Assembly (NCBI GenBank): GCA_014529385.2
Contig: CM043952.1
Location: 54,828,119-54,892,118 of the forward strand
From: Adiantum capillus-veneris
Lineage: Eukaryota > Streptophyta > Polypodiopsida > Polypodiales > Pteridaceae
DNA length: 64,000 nucleotides
Direction: 5' to 3'
Part shown: positions 56,371-64,000 of the stretch, in pieces
How the letters are laid out: each line of letters begins with the position of its first letter
How positions within the stretch are numbered: the stretch's first letter is position 1
Notes under the pieces: model-generated
The model's database searches: none
Told to the model about the DNA's origin: nothing
Seen by the model: only the letters and a program-made list of their open reading frames with translations
Position numbers and translations under genes: made by a program

Positions 56371-56620
56371 TAGAAAATTTATGACACTTTGTTGCCTCTT
56401 TTCAGTGGGTGGTCGAAATACGAATGTAAGTTCCAATGAGGCAAATGTACAGTCTATGGGGGTTTCTGAAAATGTTACATATCAGCCTATTACTAATGCA
56501 AATGTACATGATGTACTTGATGAGGAAAGGGCTGAAAATGAGCAGGCTAGAGGTATGCCAAAATGGCTGGTGCACACTTTGCGTGACAGTAAATTGGATG
56601 CACCTTTGTCTAGTCGACAC
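56371..56620 (+). pseudogene. Linker before reverse transcriptase, copia F
   Basis: Low-complexity polar sequence (SNEANVQSMGVSENVTYQ...) ends in KWLVHTLRDSKLDAPLSSR, the usual lead-in to a copia reverse transcriptase. The polymerase itself is missing. Confidence 0.55.
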
Positions 56621-57214
56621 ACTATATACGTGGTTCACCCAATGTGGGCTACTCCACGGGAAAGCAACCACTCAATGGCTTTAGTACTTGAAACAAGAAG
56701 TAAGTTACAAAGGGATTATAACCTCTTGGAGCTTCCACCTTGCTTCACTCTCACCACCTCACACCCACCTTGTTGCATCAAATTCACACTCTATTTTTGT
56801 GTGTAGAAGAGGCCTCCTTTTATAGGCCAAAAGGGTTGCCCTCTCTCATGAGAGTCATCCATGTGTAGCCACCCTTGTGTTGAAAAGTCCAAGTCAAACC
56901 CTCCAATCCACCCATGTGTGGCTATCCTCGAGAAGATAAGTCCATCTTTGAAATCGACCACCGGCCATTAACTTCCGAGTACCGGCCAATCGGCCAAATG
57001 ATCGGTTGTTTTTCAATCACTTTTTGGCCGCCGTCTAGCCATAATATTTCGGCAAAAAGGAATATTCTGGATCGTTGTGAAAATTTTGGTTTCTGGCGAA
57101 TGATTTTTCTTCACGCACGATGGCTTCTCCACATAACGGGGGACTTACGAATGTGCGTTTTTAGTACAAAAAATTACAAGGGGTAAATCAGGCTCCATAC
57201 TTAACAAAGGGTTG
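56621..57214. other. Unrecognised segment between copia F and G
   Basis: It contains GGCCTCCTTTTATAGGCC near 56811, repeated ATCCAYCCATGTGTGGCTA-like phrases and CGGCCATT/CGGCCAAT motifs. It may be an LTR of element G or another non-autonomous element. No gene is seen. Confidence 0.35.
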
Positions 57215-57549
57215 ATAGCATGAGGTTTTCATTGAACTGGAGTATTCTCAAATGTGAAGATACCTTTGGTGATACAGGTAGCTGGAGCATCCCTTATGAG
57301 GCCTCGCATTAGGACATGTATAGAGTGGTATAGGTGCTTTTGATGCCGAATTGGCGGTCTATGGTTAGCTTGACAGTTTATGCGCCCTAGTTGGTCTCTA
57401 TACAATGTGCTTTTGAGAGGCATTGTCCTCTTTTATGCTTTGTGAGTGACATATTTGGTCATTTTGTCTCGTATTTTGGTTGACATAGTCCCAAATACAA
57501 AGGAGATTCTGTCAAAATTTTTCCAAAATCTTTTGGTAGTTTTGTCATC

Positions 57550-57778
57550 ATGTTTACTAGAAAAAACCGTGACATTTATGAAATAAAGAAGTTTAATGGC
57601 ACTAATTTTCAGCTTTGGAAGAACCAAATGCATGATGTGCTTGTCCAAAAGAATCAAAAGTTGCCTATTGTCTATGCGCCTAGATCTGAAGATATGCACA
57701 TGACTCAGTTTCAGTGGGAGGAGCTTGATGAGCTATGTAGGTCTACAATTAAACTGCACCTTGGTGAGTCGGTGTACT
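57550..57778 (+). pseudogene. Copia G gag, 5' part
   Basis: About 76 codons of a copia capsid start, colinear with the first 76 codons of copia H gag. It is interrupted at GTACT by the H insertion. Confidence 0.8.
57774..57778 (+). repeat. Target-site duplication GTACT, left copy
   Basis: GTACT directly precedes the TGTTGGGG start of the H 5' LTR and recurs at 63292-63296. Confidence 0.92.
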
Positions 57779-57968
57779 TGTTGGGGTATAAAGCCCAATG
57801 TGGTCGCCCAGGTAAGTGGGCGGGCCGCCAGGTATGTACACATATTCTTTTGTAAAAACCTAATAAGAACTCACTATGCTCTACACATTACAGTAGAGCG
57901 AGTTCACCATATCGTCGTGCTCTTCTTCTCGCACTCTCTCGCGTCGCACTTTCGCTCGTACTCCTTCA
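57779..57968 (+). repeat. 5' LTR of copia H
   Basis: TGTTGGGGTATAAAGCCC to CTCCTTCA. A TATAAA lies only 8 bases from the left edge, so the promoter may lie elsewhere. Confidence 0.95.
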
Positions 57969-57970
57969 AC

Positions 57971-57982
57971 TGGTATCAGAGC
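57971..57982 (+). promoter_or_regulatory. tRNA-iMet primer-binding site of copia H
   Basis: TGGTATCAGAGC lies two bases after the LTR. The untranslated leader then runs about 1.08 kb to the gag ATG at 59068, with no supported gene. Confidence 0.93.
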
Positions 57983-59067
57983 TCAGATCGAGGCTCAGGG
58001 CAGCACCGCAGGAGGCTAGAGTCACCAACTCATAATTGGAGTGAAATTCGACAGGCGAAGACACGGCCCCAAATCTCGTGGGAAGGCCCACAGGGCTCGG
58101 TGTTGTCAGAATTTCATTATGAGGTCATCTCGGCCACCGTTCGGCTTCAACAAAGGTCTGCGCAGGCCATTTTCGACTACGTGGTCTCAACAGGTGCAGA
58201 TCTGACTCTGCAAATTTGGGGTTTTCGGCCTACGACTGCAGGTGCTAAGGATATCGACACTCCCAAAGTGTTGATTTGTGGTTGTCTACACATCGAAGGA
58301 CAGCTCACAGTTCTTGGAGGCGTGTCACATACAACACGGGCGTATCTACACACAGACTGTAGGCGACATCCACTAGTTTATCAGGTAGCTTGTGTTTGCT
58401 GCTTGATATTCCAGATTTCATCCTGAAATTGCAGGTACTTCCACATGGGATGTATTGTCACAAATGATGTATGTCTGTTGAGGGTTTGCTGGTTGTGAGT
58501 CACGCAGCAAACAACCGCCGCAGCGGTTAGAGCATACAGTGGGAAATTTGTGGATGTATGACTTTGTGTGAAGTCTATGTACTGTCAGATTTACTGCAGC
58601 CTTTGTTGAGGGTCGAGTGAGGTTTTATTGAGCTGGGGGATTCTCGAATGTTGAGATCCTTTCGGTGATACAGGTCTTGGAGCGATCCCTCGAGCACCCT
58701 TAGATAGGCAGCTAGGATGTATTGACTGTGAGTTAGACAGTTGGGATTGCATCTTTGCTTTACTGCCGTTGAGGCATTGTCGCAGTCTATGCTTACAGGA
58801 CATTGACAGGACAGTCAGAGACAATACAGGTGCAGGACAGGTTTACCCGCAGCTTACAGTGTCAGAGAGACAGTGTTTTTTGAGTTGTTTTTTGGTCTGT
58901 TTTTGAGTACACCAGAGCCATTTTACAAAGGAGACTCTGCCAAAATTTCTGCAGAATTTGAAGCTTTCTTGGTTCATTTGACAGGTTGATATTGGTTCAG
59001 AGGTCAATTTACAAGGCAAACTTTGCCGAATTTTTCCCAGGAAAGTAAACCATTGTGAAGCGTAGCT

Positions 59068-60015
59068 ATGGTTGGATCACAGGACACTGCTCTTTACAAT
59101 ATCAAGAAGCTGGATGGAACCAATTTCCCATTGTGGAAGCAGCAGATTTGGCACGTGTTGGTACAAAAGAAGCAGATAAAACCTATAAAGCTCAAGGGGA
59201 TAAAACCAGAAGATATGGACAAAGATGAATGGAGCGAAATGGATGAATTGGCACTTTCTACCATTATGCTGAATTTGGCAAAAAGCGTTTACTTCAATGT
59301 AGCAGACGAGATGTCGGCTTATCAAGAATGGTTAAAGCTGAGTGATCTTTATGAGAAGCAGAGTGCAGCTTCACAGGTATACTGGCTTAAGAAGCTTGTT
59401 GACTTGAAGATGAAACAAGGGACACCTATGTCCAATCATCTGAATGAATTCAACACAATCTATAGTCAGTTGTCAGCTCAATGTGTCAAGTTTGATGAAC
59501 CTGTTAGAGCTATGTTCCTGTTGATCACATTGCCGGAAAGTTGGGACACTTTTCGCATAGCTTTGAGTAATTCTGCACCTCCAGATGGTTTGAACATAGC
59601 AGGTGTAGAAGGAAGTCTGCTTATTGAAGAAACCAATAGAAATACAATGGACAAAGGCAAAGAAACAGCCTTAGTTGTCAGGGGAAGGACCAAAGAAAAG
59701 TACAAAGGTGGAAAGAGGAATCAGTCTCGTAGCAAGTCCCGCAGTGCTAAAGGCAAGAGTGACATAGAATGCTACCATTGTGGCAAGAAGGGTCACATGA
59801 AAAGAGACTGCAGAGAATGGAAAGCAGAAAAAGGCAAAGAGAAAGCTGAAGACCATGGTGAGAAGAACAAGTCCTCAGTGAAGATTCAAGAAATAAATGT
59901 GACAAACACTGTTGCAGAGGATGACAGTCTAGTGTCAGGAGACATCTACTTCTTGAAGAATACAATGGACTCAGCTCTTCTTACAGCATCTGATGGAAAT
60001 GCACTGAGTGACTAG
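59068..60015 (+). CDS. Copia H gag
   Basis: ATG 59068 opens an uninterrupted frame of 315 codons. It starts with a copia gag motif (LYNIKKLDGTNFPLWKQQI), followed by a UBN2 capsid region (LYEKQSAASQVYWLKKLVDL, MFLLITLPESWDTFRIALSN), a basic RSKSRS linker and one zinc knuckle CYHCGKKGHMKRDC (CX2CX4HX4C). It would form virus-like particles that package element RNA. The TAG at 60013 falls where the polyprotein would continue into DxIIDSGAS, so pol fusion has been lost by a single change. Confidence 0.88.
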   Translation: MVGSQDTALYNIKKLDGTNFPLWKQQIWHVLVQKKQIKPIKLKGIKPEDMDKDEWSEMDELALSTIMLNLAKSVYFNVADEMSAYQEWLKLSDLYEKQSAASQVYWLKKLVDLKMKQGTPMSNHLNEFNTIYSQLSAQCVKFDEPVRAMFLLITLPESWDTFRIALSNSAPPDGLNIAGVEGSLLIEETNRNTMDKGKETALVVRGRTKEKYKGGKRNQSRSKSRSAKGKSDIECYHCGKKGHMKRDCREWKAEKGKEKAEDHGEKNKSSVKIQEINVTNTVAEDDSLVSGDIYFLKNTMDSALLTASDGNALSD

Positions 60016-61336
60016 ATTATAGACTCAGGGGCATCACTTCATGTGTCTCCAAACAAGGAGTGGTTTACCTCTTATGTGACCACTAAAGATCATGTTCGGC
60101 TAGTCAATGGGTAGACATGTGAGATCTTAGGTGTTGGAGATGTTCAATTGAAGTTTCAGAATGTCCCTTCTTTCACGCTGAAGAATGTGAGACATGTTCT
60201 CGCAATTACAAAGAGCTTGATTAGCACACGTTTACTTGATGATGCTGGCTATGTCACCACTTTTGGACAGAACATGTGGAAGATATCCAAGGGTTCTATG
60301 ACAGTAGCACATGGAGTAAAGTCTGGAGGACTTTACATGATTTATGTATCAAATGTCTCTAAAAATGTAATCAATGTAACCGAGCAGCCGAACGTTTTTT
60401 TGTGGCATTGCCGATTAGGACATATGTCCAAGAAGGGAATGGAAATCTTTTCTCGTTCTGGTTATTTGCCTGGCTTTTCATTTAATGATTTTGAATTCTG
60501 TGAACATTGTCTGTATGAGAAAACACAGCAGCCACATAAGCATAGAAGCAGTAGAAGAGATACACAGTTGGCACTTGTTCATAATGATTTGTGTGGACCT
60601 ATGCCTAACCTATCTCTAGGGGGAGCTTCTTACTTTATGACATTTATAGATGATTACTCGAGGAAAGTATGGGTTTACTTTATCAAGCACAAGGATGAAG
60701 CGATTAGTGTTTTCAAAACGTTTGTGACAAGAAGCTTAAATGCTTACGCACTGACAATGGTGGAGAGTATGTTTCAAAGGCCTTTCAGGACTTTTGTGAG
60801 TCAAAAGGTATAAAACGTGAACTTACTGCTCCTTACAATCCTCCTCAAAATGGTGTTGCAGAGAGGATGAATAGGACCATACAAGAGAAGGTCAGAAATA
60901 TGTTGTCTAATGCACAGCTGCCAAATGGGTTTTGGGCTGAAGCTGTATCAACAACTGTTCATCTTGTAAATAGATCTCCTAGGAAGGTTTTGCAGAAGGA
61001 TTCAGTGCCAGAGATGGTATGGTCAGGCAAAATTCCCTCATACAAGCATCTCAGAGTCTTTGGCAGTGAGGCATATACTCACGTTCCAAAGGAATTTAGG
61101 AACAAACTTGAGCCAAAGAGTAGAAAGTGCATCTTTCTAGGCTATGGTAATTCTGGTGAGATGGGGTACAGACTTTGGGATCCCGAATCCAGAAAGGTTG
61201 TCCGCAGCAATGATGTTCACTTCAATGAATCCAAATATCATTCTAAACCAGAGAGGGTTGAGGAGATTAGAAGAGTTGTCTTCCAAGAAGATAGACCTGC
61301 ATGTGCAAGACAAAATGTCAGGGCTCAAGAGGAGTA
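60016..61336 (+). pseudogene. Copia H protease and integrase
   Basis: Protease: IIDSGASLHVSPNKEWF (Asp-Ser-Gly), a TAG at 60112, then VRHVLAITKSLISTRLL. The pre-integrase module is LWHCRLGHMSKKGMEIFSRS, with zinc ligands FCEHCLYEK. Integrase core: LVHNDLCGPMPNLSLGG (Asp; His-Asn-Asp instead of His-Ser-Asp), FIDDYSRKVWVYFIK, a shift near 60735-60860 that hides the second Asp (TDNGGEYVS in another frame), then ERMNRTIQEKVRNML (Glu). It ends with YKHLRVFGSEAYTHVPKEFR, and TAA at 61335 follows. Confidence 0.88.
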
Positions 61337-62140
61337 AGGGCAGGATAGAGTGGAACCACAGGTTGTGGCTGAGCCTGAGCCACCTATTGTGAGTAGATCT
61401 GGACGTGTCACACGACCTCCTGATAGGTTTGTTCCATCTATGAACTATGTCATGTTGACTGATTGCAATGAGCTTTCATGTTACAAGGAAGCAGTGCAAA
61501 TGAAGGACTCCGGGAATTGGCAATTGGCCATGCAGTCAGAGATGACAGCTCTGCATAAAAACCAGACATGGAAGCTAGTTAAATTACCACAGGGCAAAAA
61601 GGCTCTACCTTGTAAATGGGTTTACAGGTATAAGATCACCGCTCATGATAGTCAGCCAAAGTACAAAGCAAGGCTTGTTGCCAAGGGCTTTAAGCAAGAA
61701 CAAGGCATTGACTTTGATGAATTCTTCTCTCCGGTGGTCAAGATGACTACATTGAGATGCTTTCTTGCATTGGTTTCCATATTAGATTTGGTGTTGCACC
61801 AAATGGATGTCAAGACAGCGTTCTTGCATGGTGATTTAGATGTGGAAATTTACATGCAGCAGCTAGAAGGGTTTGTTGAGAAAGGCAAGGAAGATTGGGT
61901 ATGCCAGTTGTTAAAGAGTCTTTATGGCTTAAAACAATCACCGAGGGCATGGTACCATAAATTCCACAAGTTTATGCTTTCTCAAGGCTACAAACGTAGT
62001 GAGTTCGATCACTGTCTATATACAAAGAAGGCTAAGGATGGTAGTTGGCTGATCCTTATTTTGTATGTGGATGACATGTTGATTGCTGGCAAGCACTTGG
62101 AAGAAATTTCAGCTTTGAAGTCAAAGATGGCAAAATTGTT
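61337..62140 (+). pseudogene. Copia H reverse transcriptase, main part
   Basis: In frame with the integrase after the TAA: WQLAMQSEMTALHKNQTWKL, CKWVYRYKITA, YKARLVAKGFKQEQGIDF, QMDVKTAFLHGDL, SLYGLKQSPRAW and LILYVDDMLIAG (YVDD catalytic motif). Coding then stops abruptly at MAKLFE because the next 84 bases are inverted. Confidence 0.9.
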
Positions 62141-62224
62141 TGAGTTAACCAAATCAACTTCTTTGATCTGTCTCTTTTAATGCGCATCCCAAGTATATGA
62201 CTTGCCTCACCCATGTCTTTCATG
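62141..62224 (-). other. 84-bp inverted segment inside copia H reverse transcriptase
   Basis: Read on the - strand from 62224, this segment encodes MKDMGEASHILGMRIKRDRS and KKLIWL, the copia motif that normally follows ...AKLFE and precedes the connection to RNase H. Both flanks are in + orientation, so only this short piece is flipped. The edges are set to within a few bases. Confidence 0.88.
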
Positions 62225-63010
62225 TAATATACAAGGTTTTGCAACGTTTCAATATGGAGAAGGGAAAGGCATTGAGTGTTCCATTGCCACCATATGTGAA
62301 ACTTAGTAAACAAGATTTTCCTGTGTCTGAGGAAGAACAGGCTGAAATGGATAAGATTCCATATGCGTCTGCAGTGGGTAGTTTGATGTATGCAATGATT
62401 TCTACTCGCCCAGACATTGCATTCGCAGTGGGAGTAGTAAGTTGATACATGTCAAACCCAGGCAAGAAAAATTCGGAGGCAGTGAAAGGAATATTGAGAT
62501 ACCTGAAAGCTACAAAGAGTATGCGTATACTATGGGAGTCAGGAGCTAAGTGTAAAGGGTTTTACAGACTCAGATTATGCAGGTGACTTAGACAACCGAA
62601 GGTCTATGTCAAGGTATGTCTTTACATTGGCTGGTGGAGCAGTATCACGGCATTCTAGATTACAAGATTGTGTTACTCAGTCTACTACAGAGGCTGAATA
62701 TGTTGCAGCATCAGAGGCATGCAAAGAATCAATTTGGCTTAATCGACTGGTAACAGATTTGGGAATGAAAGAAGAGATGCCTGTGTTATATTGTGATAGT
62801 CAAAGTGCTATACAATTGACTCGCAATCCAGTTTATCACTCAAAGACAAAGCATGTGGATGTGAAGTATCATTTCATCAGGGAAATGCTCGAGGATAAGC
62901 AACTTCAGCTTGTCAAAGTTCACACCACAGAAAATCCTGCTGATGTACTTACAAAAGGACTTCCCTCAGAGAGCTTTGCGCATTTTCGCAAGCAGTTAGG
63001 TGTAGGGTAG
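62225..63010 (+). pseudogene. Copia H reverse transcriptase end and RNase H
   Basis: VLQRFNMEKGKALSVPLPP, YASAVGSLMYAMISTRPDIA and a TGA at 62443 are followed by a broken stretch with a shift near 62560. RNase H from 62606 then reads DCVTQSTTEAEYVAASEACK, VLYCDSQSAIQLTRNPVYH, KHVDVKYHFIRE and NPADVLTKGLP. The catalytic Glu and Asp positions are present. It ends at TAG 63008-63010. Confidence 0.9.
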
Positions 63011-63088
63011 TACATCACTTCTCTACATCTCTTGTATATTAGCTTGTATAGTAGCTTCTCTCACACTTAAAGTACCACATTGGACTTT

Positions 63089-63099
63089 AAGTGGGAGGT
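63089..63099 (+). promoter_or_regulatory. Polypurine tract of copia H
   Basis: AAGTGGGAGGT directly precedes the TGTTGGGG start of the 3' LTR. Confidence 0.88.
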
Positions 63100-63291
63100 T
63101 GTTGGGGTATAAAGCCCAATGTGGTCGCCCAGGTAAGTGGGCGGGCCGCCAGGTATGTACACATATTCTTTTGTAAAAACCTAATAAGAACTCACTATGC
63201 TCTACACATTACAGTAGAGCGAGTTCACCATATCGTCGTGCTCTTCTTCTCGCACTCTCTCTCGCGTCGCACTTCCGCTCATACTCCTTCA
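63100..63291 (+). repeat. 3' LTR of copia H
   Basis: 192 bp, nearly identical to the 5' LTR. It differs by an extra CT in CTCTCTCT and two transitions near the right end. Confidence 0.95.
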
Positions 63292-64000
63292 GTACTTTAC
63301 AGTGTTAGAATGCGATATTGTTTATGCTTTATGGCAAAAATTATGTGACACTTACAAAAAGGATACGGCTAGCAATAAGGTTTTCATGATGAAAAAACTT
63401 TTCAACCTTCGTATGAAGGAATCAGCTAGTGTTTCTAGCCATATCAATGATTTTGATTCTCTTTTTGCCCAAATTTATGCATAGCACATGACCATTGAAT
63501 ATGAGATGAAATCGATGTTTTTGCTTTGTTCATTGCCACCCTCTTGGGATATCGTTTTCACAGCTGTTAGTAACTCTTCTCTTAATGGTACACTAAAGTA
63601 CGATGATGTTACTAGTGCACTTTTGTCAAAGGAGATGCGTCGAAAGACCATGACTAGCTTGCATCATGGCGAAGCTCATTATGTGCAAAGGGATGATAAG
63701 CAATGTAAGGGCCGTTCTTCGCAACGTGAGTCCAAGAAAGAGAGAAATAGAGATGCATCAAAGGGTAGATCAAAGTCTCGTGGTTGCCGCGCAATGTTCA
63801 GTGCCATTATTGTGATAAGTTTGACACATAAAGAAGGATTGTTATGCTTGGAAGTGTGACAAAGAGAAGGGCAAAGGTAAAGGCAAAGATCATGATGATA
63901 AAGAGGAGAAACCAAAGAGTTCAGTTAAGATTGAAGTATTGAACATAGTTCAGGATGACAGCGATGCACAAAGCATTAATATGTTGACTGAAAGTAATGA
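63292..64000 (+). pseudogene. Copia G gag, 3' part (runs off the window)
   Basis: After GTACT the interrupted gag resumes: ECDIVYALWQKLCDTYKKDT, SHINDFDSLFAQ, a TAG at 63482, then MFLLCSLPPSWDIVFTAVSN. A basic linker follows (RSKSRG). The zinc knuckle is only partly legible because of shifts near 63800. The frame continues past the window edge. Confidence 0.8.

Larger units (their letters stand above)
53403..56620 (+). mobile_element. Ty1/copia element F, 3'-truncated
   Basis: 5' LTR, primer site, gag, protease and integrase are present in copia order (PR-IN before RT). Recognisable copia text ends near 56620 just before reverse transcriptase, and no 3' LTR is found. It lies inside the right LTR of element D. 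Confidence 0.8.
57215..57778 (+). mobile_element. Copia G, left part (leader and start of gag)
   Basis: The leader aligns loosely with the leader of copia H (GAGG-TTTTATTGAnCTGGnG, GGTGATACAGGT, GAGGCATTGTC). The gag frame from ATG 57550 reads IYEIKKFNGTNFQLWKNQM and DELCRSTIKLHLGESVYL before the H insertion. The remainder is at 63297-64000. G and H belong to the same family. Confidence 0.75.
57779..63291 (+). mobile_element. Full-length Ty1/copia element H
   Basis: 5,513 bp with 190- and 192-bp LTRs (TG...CA), target duplication GTACT, iMet primer site, gag, protease, integrase, reverse transcriptase, RNase H and polypurine tract in copia order. The LTRs differ by two substitutions and one CT dinucleotide, indicating recent insertion. 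The coding part nevertheless has stops, shifts and an 84-bp inversion, so it cannot be autonomous. Confidence 0.95.

Noticed and set aside
57725-58426. 233-codon frame starting in G gag and crossing the H LTR and leader
   Set aside because: It spans the LTR, primer site and untranslated leader, and its peptide shows no conserved domain.

Overview
This is a stretch of a large, repeat-rich nuclear genome of a land plant. The evidence is GT-AG introns with a TACTAAC branch point, Ty3/gypsy chromoviruses and Ty1/copia elements with plant-type primer sites (initiator-Met TGGTATCAGAGC and a plant tRNA-Asp site), a SWIM zinc-finger remnant, FCP1-like proteins with a DLDGL/DLNGL motif, and long transposon-filled spacers. 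I cannot name the species; a fern, lycophyte or other non-flowering lineage is a guess. No intact conventional gene, rRNA, tRNA gene or CRISPR array is visible. Nearly everything is mobile DNA or decayed genes.

Region 1 (1-10.5 kb) holds three decayed spliced genes whose introns and flanks are packed with a short dyad motif, AAAGTGGTG / CACCACTTT. They are a + strand coiled-coil/Cys-rich/Lys-rich gene (1483-3778), a + strand FCP1/NIF-type phosphatase-like gene (4157-5059) and a - strand transposase-like gene (10115 to 5519) with a 2.27-kb intron of satellite. They may be cargo of one large DNA transposon.

Region 2 (10.7-23.3 kb) holds gypsy element A: an integrase C-terminus, then a retropepsin-like domain and a tail of W-[VI]-P-K repeats, a block of exact 285-bp periodicity, a long coiled-coil ORF, a polypurine tract and an LTR. 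A second diverged LTR-like copy lies 4.3 kb further on, with another FCP1-like pseudogene between the two.

Region 3 (23.3-39 kb) is chromovirus C, split inside its reverse transcriptase by element B (27941-34939, - strand, 5-bp target duplication TCCTT). B repeats the unusual integrase, then stop, then protease-like, then W-x-P-K order seen in A.

Region 4 (39-44 kb) is mostly unrecognised, with a SWIM-domain pseudogene. Region 5 (44.2-56.6 kb) is a nest: the LTR and primer site of copia-like element E, gypsy element D with about 2.4-kb LTRs containing dyad arrays, and copia element F inserted in the right LTR of D. Region 6 (57.2-64 kb) is copia G, interrupted in gag by full-length related copia H (57779-63291, target duplication GTACT), which carries an 84-bp internal inversion.

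The most promising novelty is the integrase-protease-WxPK arrangement shared by the otherwise different elements A and B. Next are the exactly 285-bp-spaced dyads and the possible multi-gene transposon at the left end.
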